Shown here one piece after another: positions 55,248-63,777 of a DNA stretch of 64,000 bases. The notes below the pieces were generated by a model, which saw only the letters and a list, made by a program, of their open reading frames with translations, was not told the DNA's origin and ran no database searches. How positions within the stretch are numbered: position 1 is the stretch's first letter; each line of letters opens with the position of its first letter. Both the position numbers and the translations under genes were made by a program. The DNA comes from Clostridia bacterium. GTDB taxonomy: Bacteria > Bacillota > Clostridia > Christensenellales > CAG-1252. The stretch spans positions 1 to 64,000 of the forward strand of contig JAFPXC010000009.1 in assembly GCA_017394805.1 (NCBI GenBank), given 5' to 3'.

Positions 55248-55276
55248 TTGTGTATTTATCGCATATTTGGTATGAT
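55248..55276 (+). promoter_or_regulatory. Leaderless promoter of the MATE gene
   Basis: TTGTGT (55248-55253), a 17-base spacer, TATGAT (55271-55276), then six bases and the ATG at 55283. Confidence 0.65.
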
Positions 55277-55282
55277 GTAGGT

Positions 55283-56716
55283 ATGATAGCGACGAGAAGC
55301 GGCGTCAAGGACATGACGCGCGGCAATCCCTATACGTTGATGATCGGCTTTGCCTTGCCCATATTGCTCAGCCAGGTCTTTCAACAACTGTACAACACGG
55401 CCGACACCTTGATTGTAGGCCGGTTTTTGGGCACGACGGCGTTGGCGGCCGTCAGTTCGTCGGGCACGCTGATATTCCTGCTCAGCGCCTTTTTCATTGG
55501 CACGGCGCAGGGCGCGGGCGTGGTCATCTCGCGTTATTTCGGCGCGGGTGACCACGAGAAAGTCAGCCTTGCCATTCACACCAACGTGGCGTTCGGCTTG
55601 GCGGCGGGCGGCTTCCTGACGGTCGGCGGCGTTTTGCTCACCCCCTATATGCTCCGATGGATGAACACCGATCCCGCGGTATTGCCCGAGGCCATCGAAT
55701 ACTTCCGCTACTATTTCATCGGCTCGTTTGCCATGGTGATGTACAATACCCTTCGTTCGGTGATGAATTCCTTGGGCGACAGCCGTCGTCCCTTGCTGTA
55801 TCTCATCGTTTCGTCCGTCCTCAATATCGGCCTCGACCTGCTGTTCGTCGGCCTGTTCCGTTGGGGCGTGTGGAGCGCCGCCGTCGCCACGGTCATATCG
55901 CAGGCGTTTTCGGCGGTGCTTTGCCTTGTGCATCTGTGCCGCAAAAATCAAATCTACACCATTTCTTTCCGCAAAATACGCTTTGACGGGCCCATTCTTC
56001 GGGAGATATTGCGCTACGGCATTCCCGGCGGCGTGCAAAACTCGGTCATCGGCTTTGCCAACGTCATTGTGCAGTCGCAGATAAACCTCTTCGGTCAATA
56101 CGCCACCGCCGCCTACGGCTCCTACGCCAAAATCGAAGGCTTTGCCTTTCTGCCCATCAACAGTTTCACCATGGCCATCACCACCTTCGTCAGCCAAAAC
56201 CTCGGCGCAGGCGCCAAAGCACGGGCACGGACGGGTGCGCGTTTCGGCATTGTGCTGTCCGTTGTGTTGGCCGAACTCATCGGTGTTGGGTTCTATTTTT
56301 CCGCGCCCTATCTCATCGGACTGTTCGACAGCACGGCGGAGGTGCTGTCTTTCGGCGTCACGCACGCGCATATATGCAGTTTGTTCTACGGTTTGTTGGC
56401 GTTTTCGCACGCCATAGCGGCCGTTTGTCGCGGCGCGGGCAAGGCTTTCGTGCCTATGGTGGTGATGCTGTCCGTATGGTGCGTGTTCCGCGTCATCTAT
56501 ATTATTTTGGTGATGCACTTCATCCACACCATCAACATGGTCTATTGGGCCTATCCCATCACTTGGGGCATCAGTTCCACCGTCTTTTTGTTCTACTATT
56601 TGTTCAGCAAGTGGCAGGACGGGTTCGACGCCAAAGCGTCCCTCGTGCCCGTCGAGCCGCCCGACGAGCCTCTTCCCGACGTCATGTCTTCGGACGACGA
56701 AGCCATCGGCGCATAA
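55283..56716 (+). CDS. MATE family efflux transporter
   Basis: 477 residues with 12 predicted helices in two repeated halves, typical of MATE drug/sodium antiporters. Signatures: GNPYTLMIGFALPILLSQVF with QQLYNTADTLIVGRFLG, GGVQNSVIGFANV, and GAGKAFVPMVVML in the second half. A Pro/Asp-rich cytosolic tail follows the last helix. The start was set at 55283 because of the promoter; no Shine-Dalgarno site exists. It exports cationic drugs or dyes in related proteins; the substrate here is unknown. Confidence 0.93.
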   Translation: MIATRSGVKDMTRGNPYTLMIGFALPILLSQVFQQLYNTADTLIVGRFLGTTALAAVSSSGTLIFLLSAFFIGTAQGAGVVISRYFGAGDHEKVSLAIHTNVAFGLAAGGFLTVGGVLLTPYMLRWMNTDPAVLPEAIEYFRYYFIGSFAMVMYNTLRSVMNSLGDSRRPLLYLIVSSVLNIGLDLLFVGLFRWGVWSAAVATVISQAFSAVLCLVHLCRKNQIYTISFRKIRFDGPILREILRYGIPGGVQNSVIGFANVIVQSQINLFGQYATAAYGSYAKIEGFAFLPINSFTMAITTFVSQNLGAGAKARARTGARFGIVLSVVLAELIGVGFYFSAPYLIGLFDSTAEVLSFGVTHAHICSLFYGLLAFSHAIAAVCRGAGKAFVPMVVMLSVWCVFRVIYIILVMHFIHTINMVYWAYPITWGISSTVFLFYYLFSKWQDGFDAKASLVPVEPPDEPLPDVMSSDDEAIGA

Positions 56717-56731
56717 TCGCCGCCGTAACAA

Positions 56732-56760
56732 AAAAAGGGGGGATACGTCCCCCGTTTTTT
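56732..56760. terminator. Bidirectional terminator between MATE and GNAT genes
   Basis: GGGGGA/TCCCCC (56738-56753) with an A-run before and six T after. Confidence 0.85.
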
Positions 56761-56764
56761 GTGC

Positions 56765-57439
56765 TTATTCCTTTTCTTCCCACAGCCAATAGACGTGCCG
56801 ACGGGCGAAGGTCATGCCCGTTTTGCGTTGCAGGGCGAGAGATGCCTCGTTGTCCGCGATGATATGCGCGTAGACGTAGCGCCCCAAGGCGAGTTGGCGA
56901 TCGATCATATAGTTGCTCATTTCTTCCGCGAAGCCCATTCTGCGGTATTGCGGAAAGACGTACAGCATTCCCAAGGCCCCCTCGCTATGCAACCCCGCGA
57001 AGGCGGCGAGATGGCCCTCGTAGTATCCGCAGAAGAAATCCGGCGACAAGAAGTGTTCGCGCAAGGGGTCTTCGTCGATGAGGTGGTATGCGTTGCGTAC
57101 TTGGTCCCAATCGGCCTCGGCAGGGTGACGAACGGTCAATTTGACGGGCGCGGGTTTGGGTGCGCCCGCGTAGTACACCTGCACGCATTCGAGCGAATGC
57201 GTAAAGCCCAATTCGCGTACGGCGTAGTCGTTTATTTCGCCGTCGCGCACCACCAGGTTGCGCCGTTCGGCGGGTAGAGCGGTCAAGGCGCGTATGCCCG
57301 CCTCCGTGGTCGTTGCGCCCAGTATGCAGGTGCCGTTCTTTTCGCGTATGAGCATGGCGTCCGCTCGGTCGTACAAGACGTCGGTGTCTCGCCGCAGGCA
57401 TTCCAGCATATCCGCATATTCCGCTACCTCTCGTAGCAT
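56765..57439 (-). CDS. GNAT family acetyltransferase, start possibly frame-offset
   Basis: 224 residues from the ATG at 57439. The C-terminal half is a GNAT fold (LTVRHPAEADWDQVRNAYH; acetyl-CoA-binding YVFPQYRRMGFAEEM; NEASLALQRKTGM). The substrate is unknown. The best start signals do not match this frame: a GGAG site and promoter serve an ATG at 57464 one frame away, and the reading would be continuous (MQYLFEKTMLREV) if the A7 run (complement of 57442-57448) had one fewer A. Either translation starts at 57439 without a ribosome binding site, or the run slips or was misread. Confidence 0.75.
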   Translation of the reverse strand: MLREVAEYADMLECLRRDTDVLYDRADAMLIREKNGTCILGATTTEAGIRALTALPAERRNLVVRDGEINDYAVRELGFTHSLECVQVYYAGAPKPAPVKLTVRHPAEADWDQVRNAYHLIDEDPLREHFLSPDFFCGYYEGHLAAFAGLHSEGALGMLYVFPQYRRMGFAEEMSNYMIDRQLALGRYVYAHIIADNEASLALQRKTGMTFARRHVYWLWEEKE

Positions 57440-57481
57440 GGTTTTTTTCAAATAGGTATTGCATTTCGTTTCTCCGTTTTG

Positions 57482-57510
57482 AGTATAGCATATTTCCTTC
57501 CCGAAAGCAA
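57482..57510 (-). promoter_or_regulatory. Promoter of the GNAT gene
   Basis: TTGCTT (complement 57505-57510), a 17-base spacer, TATACT (complement 57482-57487). The transcript would start near 57475, a few bases before the GGAG site that serves ATG 57464. Confidence 0.65.
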
Positions 57511-57529
57511 TCGTCGCGGGTGACAAAAA

Positions 57530-57560
57530 ACTCGGCTTGTTACCAAGCCGAGTCGTTTGT
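57530..57560 (-). terminator. Terminator of the hydrogenase operon
   Basis: ACTCGGCTTG/CAAGCCGAGT (57530-57553); on the minus strand TTTTTTG follows. Confidence 0.8.
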
Positions 57561-57615
57561 TGTGTCTCAAATACCCCCTATACGTCGGGGCGTATTTGCA
57601 TCAAGGCCGCCTCAA

Positions 57616-59385
57616 TCAGTCGAATCTCTTGCGGTTCTTGTTGTAGTGGGTGTGCAGCAACTCGTGTGCCAAGTGAGAGTTGGGCTCGCCCAAGAACTCT
57701 TTGTAGAGATCTTGCAGTTGCGGATTCTTGTGCGATTGACGCCACACCTGACGCTCGTCCTCGCTGTAGAGGGCGTTCGCGCGTTTTTGCATATAGGTGT
57801 CGTAGATATTGAGGTCCTCGTTGGGGAGGAACACGTCGCGCACGTAGGGTTGACCGCCGCCGTTGATGCAGCCGCCGGGGCAGCCCATGACCTCGATGAA
57901 GGTGTAGGGGCTGGTGCCCTCGCGGATTTGGTCCAAGAGGACTTTGGCGCCCTTCATACCGCTGGTGACGGCGACCTTGATGGTCTTGCCGGCGAGTTCG
58001 AACTCAGCCTCGCGGATATTCTCGAAGCCGCGCACCTCTTTGAACACGACGCCCTCGCGCTCTTTGCCGGTGAGGACGAAGTAAGCGGTTCTGAGGGCCG
58101 CTTCCATCACGCCGCCGGTCACGCCGAAGATGACGCCGGCGCCCGTGTAGTCGTGCACGAGGTCGTTGTCGAAGTCTTCGTCGGGCAAACGATCGAACAT
58201 GATACCCGCACGGCGAATGATTCTACCCAACTCGCGGGTGGTCAACACGGCGTCCACGTCGCGCAGACCGCCTTCTTCTTCCATTTCGGGACGATTCTTC
58301 TCGTACTTCTTGCAGGAGCAGGGCATGATGGACACGACGAACATATCCTTGGGATCCACGCCGATCTTCTTGGCATAGAAAGTCTTGAGAATGGCGCCGA
58401 ACATTTCGTGGGGCGATTTGCAGGTGGAGAGGTGGTCGAGTTGATCGGGATAGTAATACTCCGCGTAGTTGATCCAACCGGGCGAGCAGGACGTGATCAT
58501 GGGCAACACGCCGCCGTTATTCACGCGGTTCAGCAATTCGGTGGCCTCTTCCATAATGGTGAGGTCGGCCGCGAAGTTGGTGTCGAACACCTTTTGGAAG
58601 CCCAGACGGCGCAGGGCCGCCACCATCTTGCCGGTGACGGGGGTGCCGATCTTCATACCGAATTCTTCACCCAACGCGGCACGCACGGCGGGAGCGGTTT
58701 GCACCACGACGTATTTGCCGGCGGCCATAGCCGCGTCGACTTTCTCGATCTCGCTGGCTTCCATCAACGCGCCGGTGGGGCACACGTTGATACATTGACC
58801 GCACATAATGCAGGGCGAGTTGATGAAACTGCGGTTCTCGGCGGGAGCGACGATGGTGTTGAAACCTCTGTTCTCGAAGCCGAGCACGCCGATGCCGTGC
58901 GCATTCTTGCAGCGCGCGACGCAACGGCCGCACAGCACGCACTTGCTGGTGTCGCGGGTGATGGTGGGCGTCAGCTTGTCCACGGTCACGGGCGTTTGCG
59001 AGCCTTCGTAACGGCCTTCTCTGGCGCCGGTGATATTGGCGACGTGCAGCAGTTCGCACTTGCCGTTCTTATCGCATTGTTGGCAGTTTTTGTTGTGGTT
59101 GGACAGGATCAATTCCACGGACACGCGTCTTGCGGCCACGGCCTTGGGAGAAGAGATCTTGATCTCCATACCTTCGGCTACGGGATACACGCAGCTGGCC
59201 ACCAGGCCTCTTGCGCCCGTCGCTTCCACCAAGCACACGCGGCAGGATGCCAACGAGCACTCGCCGTGGTTGAAGGTGCAAAGAGAGGGAATCTCGAAAC
59301 CGCATTGTTTCGCCGCTTCCAAAATGGTCAGGCCGGCGTCTACTTGAAAAGGAATACCTTCGATTTTAATATTGACTTTAGACAT
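57616..59385 (-). CDS. hydA: [FeFe] hydrogenase catalytic subunit
   Basis: 589 residues. N-terminal 2Fe-2S ferredoxin domain (CSLASCRVC), a His/Cys 4Fe-4S segment (HNKNCQQCDKNGKC), two 4Fe-4S clusters (CVLCGRCVARC, CIMCGQCINVC), then the H-cluster domain with TSCSPGW, MPCSCKKYE and EVMGCPGGCINGGGQP, followed by a small-subunit-like tail. The TSCSPGW form is typical of multimeric bifurcating enzymes rather than of monomeric TSCCP hydrogenases. It oxidises NADH plus reduced ferredoxin to H2, or the reverse. GAGAGG precedes ATG 59385. Last gene of hydCBA. Confidence 0.95.
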   Translation of the reverse strand: MSKVNIKIEGIPFQVDAGLTILEAAKQCGFEIPSLCTFNHGECSLASCRVCLVEATGARGLVASCVYPVAEGMEIKISSPKAVAARRVSVELILSNHNKNCQQCDKNGKCELLHVANITGAREGRYEGSQTPVTVDKLTPTITRDTSKCVLCGRCVARCKNAHGIGVLGFENRGFNTIVAPAENRSFINSPCIMCGQCINVCPTGALMEASEIEKVDAAMAAGKYVVVQTAPAVRAALGEEFGMKIGTPVTGKMVAALRRLGFQKVFDTNFAADLTIMEEATELLNRVNNGGVLPMITSCSPGWINYAEYYYPDQLDHLSTCKSPHEMFGAILKTFYAKKIGVDPKDMFVVSIMPCSCKKYEKNRPEMEEEGGLRDVDAVLTTRELGRIIRRAGIMFDRLPDEDFDNDLVHDYTGAGVIFGVTGGVMEAALRTAYFVLTGKEREGVVFKEVRGFENIREAEFELAGKTIKVAVTSGMKGAKVLLDQIREGTSPYTFIEVMGCPGGCINGGGQPYVRDVFLPNEDLNIYDTYMQKRANALYSEDERQVWRQSHKNPQLQDLYKEFLGEPNSHLAHELLHTHYNKNRKRFD

Positions 59386-59399
59386 AACGTTCACCTCTC

Positions 59400-61283
59400 T
59401 TATTTTTTGGATATTGCGCCGAACTTACACGAAGCCATGCACAAACCGCACTTGATGCACTTCTCGGAGTCGATTGCACGCGCGGGCAGTTTCTTGCCGG
59501 GAGCGGTGTAATCGGTCTTGCTGATGGCGGCCACGGGGCATTGACGCTCGCACAAGCCGCAACCGATACATTTCTCGCGGTCGATTTCGTACTTCATCAA
59601 GTTCTTGCAGACGTGCGCGGGGCATCTCTTTTCGAGGATGTGCGCGTCGTACTCGTCACGGAAGTGAGACAAAGTGGACAGGATGGGGTTGGGAGCCGTT
59701 TGGCCCAAGCCGCACAGAGAGTTGCTCTTGACGGTGGCCGCCAACTCTTGCAACGCGTCGATATCTTCGAGGGTGGCTTTGCCGTCCGTGATCTTGGTCA
59801 GCATTTCGAGCATACGTTTGGTACCGATACGGCAGGGCGAACACTTACCGCAGCTCTCGTCGCAGATGAAGTCCATATAGAACTTGGCCACGTCCACCAT
59901 ACAGTTGTCTTCGTCCATAACGATGGCGCCGCCCGAGCCCATCATGGAGCCTTTGGCGATGAGGTTGTCGTAGTCGATGGCCGTATCCAAGTCGTCCTTG
60001 GTCAAGCAACCGCCCGAGGGGCCGCCCGTTTGGATGGCTTTGAACTCTTTGCCGTTGGGGATGCCGCCGCCGATTTCATAAATCAATTCGCGGAGGGTAG
60101 TACCCATGGGGACTTCGACCAAACCGACGTTGTTGACTTTGCCGGCCAGAGCGAACACTTTGGTACCCTTGGACTTTTCGGTGCCGTACTTGGCGAACTC
60201 TTGCCAACCTTCACGCAGAATGTAGGGCACGCACGCCAAAGTTTCCACGTTGTTGACGATGGAGGGGCTGTCCCACAGACCTTTGACCGCCGGGAAAGGA
60301 GGACGGGGTCTGGGCATACCGCGTTGACCTTGGATGCTGTTGAGCAAAGCGGTCTCTTCGCCGCAGACGAAGGCGCCGGCGCCCAAACGCAGATTGACGC
60401 GGAAGGAGAAGTTCGAGCCGAGGATGTTGTCGCCGATGAGGCCTGCCTTCTCGGCTTGTTTGATGGCGTTTTGCAGACGCGCCACGGCCACGGGATATTC
60501 GGCACGGACGTAGAAGTAGCCGTTTTGCGCACCGATGGCGTAACCGGCGATCATCATACCTTCGATGACGGCCAAGGGGTTACCTTCGAGGATGGCTTCG
60601 TCCATAAAGGCACCGGGGTCGCCCTCGTCGCCGTTACACACGACGTATTTCTCGCCGTCGGGTTGTTGATAGGCGAAGAGCCACTTTCTGCCGGTGGGGA
60701 AACCGCCGCCGCCACGACCGCGCAGACCCGAGTTGAGGATCTCGTCGATGACCTCTTTGCGGTCCATCTTGAGGGCTCTGGCCAAGCCTTTGAACGCGCC
60801 GGCCGCCAAGGCTTCTTCGAAGTTCTCGGGGTCGATGCTACCCACGGCGTGCAAGGCGATGTGCACCTGTTTCTTATAGAAAGGAATGTCGTCTTGTTTG
60901 GCGATCTTTTGTTTGCTCACGGGATCGACGTAGAGCAATCTCTCGACGATCTTGCCGTTCTTGATGTCGCTCTCGAGGATCTCTTTGACGTCCTCGACTT
61001 TGAGCATTCTGTACAAGGTCTCTTCGGGATAGATTTTGACGAAGGGGCCTTGCGAGCACATACCGAAGCAACCTACTTGGTTGAAATCAACCTTGTCGCC
61101 CAAACCCATCTCGGCGATGAGTTTCTCGAATTCGGCCTTGATCTCGTTGGCGTTGGAGGACAAGCAACCGGTTCCGCCGCAAATCAAGATATGTCTTTTG
61201 CCGTCCGCGCCCTTAAATTTGGCGTCCAGACAGGCGGAACATTGCGAAGATTTTTGTTCCAGTTCTTCAAAGTTCTTAATCAT
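59400..61283 (-). CDS. hydB: Bifurcating hydrogenase NuoF-like subunit
   Basis: 627 residues. N-terminal 2Fe-2S thioredoxin-like domain (LICGGTGCLSSNA, GCFGMCSQGP), then a NuoF domain that binds FMN and NAD (GRGGGGFPTGRKW, NGDEGDPGAFMD, GEETALLNSIQG, and ESCGKCSPCRIG for its 4Fe-4S site). A C-terminal pair of 4Fe-4S ferredoxin motifs follows (CIGCGLCERQC, CIKCGLCMASC). This is the electron-bifurcating core between NAD and ferredoxin. The start at 61283 overlaps hydC by four bases (ATGA). Confidence 0.95.
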   Translation of the reverse strand: MIKNFEELEQKSSQCSACLDAKFKGADGKRHILICGGTGCLSSNANEIKAEFEKLIAEMGLGDKVDFNQVGCFGMCSQGPFVKIYPEETLYRMLKVEDVKEILESDIKNGKIVERLLYVDPVSKQKIAKQDDIPFYKKQVHIALHAVGSIDPENFEEALAAGAFKGLARALKMDRKEVIDEILNSGLRGRGGGGFPTGRKWLFAYQQPDGEKYVVCNGDEGDPGAFMDEAILEGNPLAVIEGMMIAGYAIGAQNGYFYVRAEYPVAVARLQNAIKQAEKAGLIGDNILGSNFSFRVNLRLGAGAFVCGEETALLNSIQGQRGMPRPRPPFPAVKGLWDSPSIVNNVETLACVPYILREGWQEFAKYGTEKSKGTKVFALAGKVNNVGLVEVPMGTTLRELIYEIGGGIPNGKEFKAIQTGGPSGGCLTKDDLDTAIDYDNLIAKGSMMGSGGAIVMDEDNCMVDVAKFYMDFICDESCGKCSPCRIGTKRMLEMLTKITDGKATLEDIDALQELAATVKSNSLCGLGQTAPNPILSTLSHFRDEYDAHILEKRCPAHVCKNLMKYEIDREKCIGCGLCERQCPVAAISKTDYTAPGKKLPARAIDSEKCIKCGLCMASCKFGAISKK

Positions 61284-61768
61284 GCGTTTGCCTCCTTGCT
61301 CTTGTATTCGTTGATGATGTCGGGAACAGCGCTCACCGCGACTTTGGGATACACCTTGCCGTTGATCTTGATGGCGGGCGAGATGGCGCACGCACCGATG
61401 CAACGCAGGGCGTCCAACGTGAACAATCCGTCTTCCGTGGTCTCACCGGGTTTGATCTTGAGGATCTCGGAGAATTTGTCTACCACTTGTTGCGCACCTT
61501 TGACGTAGCAGGCGGTACCCAAGCAGCAACCGATGACGTATTTGCCTTTCGGTTTGAGGGAGAAGAAGGAGTAGAAGGTCACTACGCCGTAAATCTCCGC
61601 CACGGGGATACCGGTGCGCTCGGATACCAACTCTTGGACGTCGAGAGGTATATAGCCGAACTGTTTTTGGATGTCGCTCAGAATCATCATGAGCGGGGTC
61701 CGTTCGTTGGCGTGTCTGTCGCAAATTTCATTGATTTGCTTTGCAGCCGCTTCACTTAATTGACTCAT
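61280..61768 (-). CDS. hydC: Bifurcating hydrogenase NuoE-like subunit
   Basis: 162 residues. Thioredoxin-like 2Fe-2S subunit (IPVAEIYGVVTFYSFFSL; ligands in CCLGTACYVKG and CIGACAISPA). AAGGAGG precedes the ATG. First gene of hydCBA; it passes electrons to HydB. Confidence 0.95.
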   Translation of the reverse strand: MSQLSEAAAKQINEICDRHANERTPLMMILSDIQKQFGYIPLDVQELVSERTGIPVAEIYGVVTFYSFFSLKPKGKYVIGCCLGTACYVKGAQQVVDKFSEILKIKPGETTEDGLFTLDALRCIGACAISPAIKINGKVYPKVAVSAVPDIINEYKSKEANA

Positions 61769-62078
61769 ATTTTGCCTCCTTAGGTATGATTATCAGTACA
61801 AAATTTTGGTTTTGTCCGCTACTATTATAAATGCTCGCACCCCTGCTGTCAATGTTTTTTATTTTTAATATTATATAAATATTACCAATAAATCAAAATA
61901 TGCGCCCGCATTCGCGTCTGCGCCCGCGCTCTCGTACTCTTCGCCGCGTCTCGCGGCGGTCGTTCGACAAAATGCGAAAACAAAAATGCTTTACCTTTTC
62001 CTCTGGGTTTTCCCGAAAAAGTAAAGCACTTTTGCCCAAAACGCGGCGAAAAGTAAAGCGCCCGATCCCGAAGGCGCA
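61769..62078. other. Intergenic region between hydC and fumC
   Basis: The stretch just upstream of hydC (61790-61880) is AT-rich and should hold its promoter, but no clear hexamer pair was found. The remainder contains the fumC terminator hairpin and short repeats of AAAGTAAAGC. Confidence 0.5.
61980..62033 (-). terminator. Terminator of fumC
   Basis: TGCTTTAC (61987-61994) pairs with GTAAAGCA (62021-62028), with further pairing inside; on the minus strand TTTTTGTTTT follows. Confidence 0.7.
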
Positions 62079-63440
62079 TTACACCATATCTTCGGGGCGC
62101 ACGATGCGGTCGTATTCCTCCGCCGTAAGATAGCCCAGCGCCGTGCATGCTTCTTTGAGCGAAATATTTTCGGCATAGGCTTTCTTCGCCACTTGGGCGG
62201 CTTTTTCGTATCCGATATAGGGGTTCAAGGCGGTCGCGAGCATCAAACTGCGTTCGAGGTTGTCTTTCATTTTGGCTTTGTCGGCCGTCAACCCTTCCGC
62301 GCAATGCAGGCGGAAAGAGCGGACGCTGTCCGCGAGCAGCCGCGCCGACTGCAAGTAGTCGTAGATGATGACGGGCATATACACGTTGAGTTCGAAGTTG
62401 CCTTGCGAGGCGGCCACGCTCACGGCCTGGTCGTTGGCCATCACCTGCACGGCCACCATGGTCACGGCCTCGCATTGGGTGGGGTTGACCTTGCCGGGCA
62501 TGATGGACGAGCCGGGCTCGTTTTGGGGTATGCGTATTTCGCCCAGCCCGCAGCGGGGGCCGGAGGCGAGCCAGCGCACGTCGTTGGCTATCTTCATCAT
62601 ATTGCACGCGAGGGCTTTCAACGCACCGTGCGCGTAGACCAAAGCGTCCTTGGCCGATAGGGCGTGGAATTTGTTTTCTTCGAGGCGGAAGGGTAGTCCC
62701 GTATGCGCGTTGAGCGCCTCTATGAAGGCCGCGCCGAAGCCTTGGGGTACGTTGAGCCCCGTGCCTACGGCCGTACCGCCCACGGCGAGCGCCAAGAGGG
62801 CGGCGGCGCTTTCTTTTATCTGCATAGCGGCCGTCTCCAGCATACCCCGCCAACCGCTGATTTCTTGGGCGAAGGTAAGGGGCACGGCGTCTTGTAGGTG
62901 GGTACGTCCGCACTTGATCGCGTCCGCGTTCTCTTTTTCGAGGCGGCGGAACGTGTCCGCGAGGGCGTCTATTTCGGGCAGTACCGCGAGGGTTTTGCGG
63001 TAGGCCGCTACGTGCATAGCGGATGGAAACGCGTCGTTGGAGGATTGGCTTTTGTTCACGTCGTCGTTGGGGTGCAGGGGGCGCTTGCCCGTTTTCGCGG
63101 CGGCGTAGCCCGCGATGACCTCGTTGACGTTCATATTGGTCTGCGTGCCGCTGCCCGTCTGCCACACCGCGAGGGGAAATTGCTCGTCAAGTTCGCCCGA
63201 AAGGATGGCGTCGGCCGCCTCTACGATGAGGTCGCGTTTCTCCTTTGTCAGCACGCCCGCTCGGCAGTTGGCCACGGCCGCCGCCCGCTTGATCTCGGCG
63301 AGGGCGTAGATGACTTCGATGGGCATTTTTTCGCGGCCTATCACGAAGTTCTCCAGACTTCGTTGGGTTTGCGCGCCCCACAGTTTGTCCTTCGGCACCT
63401 TGATTTCGCCCATCGTATCCTTTTCTATGCGGTATTCCAT
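62079..63440 (-). CDS. fumC: Class II fumarate hydratase
   Basis: 453 residues, standard length. Interconverts fumarate and L-malate. The superfamily signature [16 protein letters not shown] is intact, along with [26 protein letters not shown] and [18 protein letters not shown] precedes the ATG. With pckA this suggests a reductive malate-fumarate branch. Stop at 62079, with a hairpin downstream. Confidence 0.96.
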   Translation of the reverse strand: MEYRIEKDTMGEIKVPKDKLWGAQTQRSLENFVIGREKMPIEVIYALAEIKRAAAVANCRAGVLTKEKRDLIVEAADAILSGELDEQFPLAVWQTGSGTQTNMNVNEVIAGYAAAKTGKRPLHPNDDVNKSQSSNDAFPSAMHVAAYRKTLAVLPEIDALADTFRRLEKENADAIKCGRTHLQDAVPLTFAQEISGWRGMLETAAMQIKESAAALLALAVGGTAVGTGLNVPQGFGAAFIEALNAHTGLPFRLEENKFHALSAKDALVYAHGALKALACNMMKIANDVRWLASGPRCGLGEIRIPQNEPGSSIMPGKVNPTQCEAVTMVAVQVMANDQAVSVAASQGNFELNVYMPVIIYDYLQSARLLADSVRSFRLHCAEGLTADKAKMKDNLERSLMLATALNPYIGYEKAAQVAKKAYAENISLKEACTALGYLTAEEYDRIVRPEDMV

Positions 63441-63577
63441 GCGTATTTCCTTCCTTGCGTTTTCGTTTGCGCCCGCCCCCGTGGGGGTCTTCGGGCGTCT
63501 GCCTTTCCATTATATATCATTTCGCGTGCGGATTGCAAAAAAAATGCAAACAAATCTTCGCAAGAGGGAATTATCGT

Positions 63578-63607
63578 TTGACTTTGCCTTTACGGAAGGG
63601 CTATACT
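63578..63607 (+). promoter_or_regulatory. Promoter of the DAHP synthase leader
   Basis: TTGACT (63578-63583), an 18-base spacer, TATACT (63602-63607). Transcription would begin near 63614, 22 bases before the leader peptide start. Confidence 0.75.
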
Positions 63608-63635
63608 GATGATATAAAGCAAAGGAGCCAACGAG

Positions 63636-63692
63636 ATGAAAAAAGCGAGTTTCGCCTTTTACGCCTATTACTTTTATACCCCGACCCGTTAG
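63636..63692 (+). CDS. Phe/Tyr-rich leader peptide
   Basis: 18 codons: MKKASFAFYAYYFYTPTR, then TAG. Seven of the nine residues 6-14 are Phe or Tyr. AAAGGAG precedes the ATG with good spacing. Followed by mutually exclusive hairpins and a terminator before a DAHP synthase gene, this is the layout of a ribosome-mediated attenuator, like the Phe leader peptides of enterobacterial pheA and pheS. Shortage of charged tRNA-Phe or tRNA-Tyr would stall the ribosome and allow read-through. Too short for most gene finders. Confidence 0.85.
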   Translation: MKKASFAFYAYYFYTPTR

Positions 63693-63756
63693 GATTTCGG
63701 TTTCTTTGCCATCGCACAGCAAGCAGGTAGCCGAAGTCCATTCGGCTATTTTTTTT
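63692..63756 (+). promoter_or_regulatory. Antiterminator and terminator of the aromatic attenuator
   Basis: Antiterminator: GGATTTCGG (63692-63700) pairs over nine bases with CCGAAGTCC (63731-63739), with one G-U pair. Terminator: TAGCCGAA (63728-63735), loop GTCCA, TTCGGCTA (63741-63748), then eight T. The two share 63731-63735, so they exclude each other. Confidence 0.8.
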
Positions 63757-63777
63757 GAAAAAAACAGGAGATAGCGT

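Noticed and set aside
57520..61508. Two plus-strand frames of about 660 codons opposite hydA and hydB
   Set aside because: Antisense shadows of well-identified hydrogenase genes with no ribosome binding sites.
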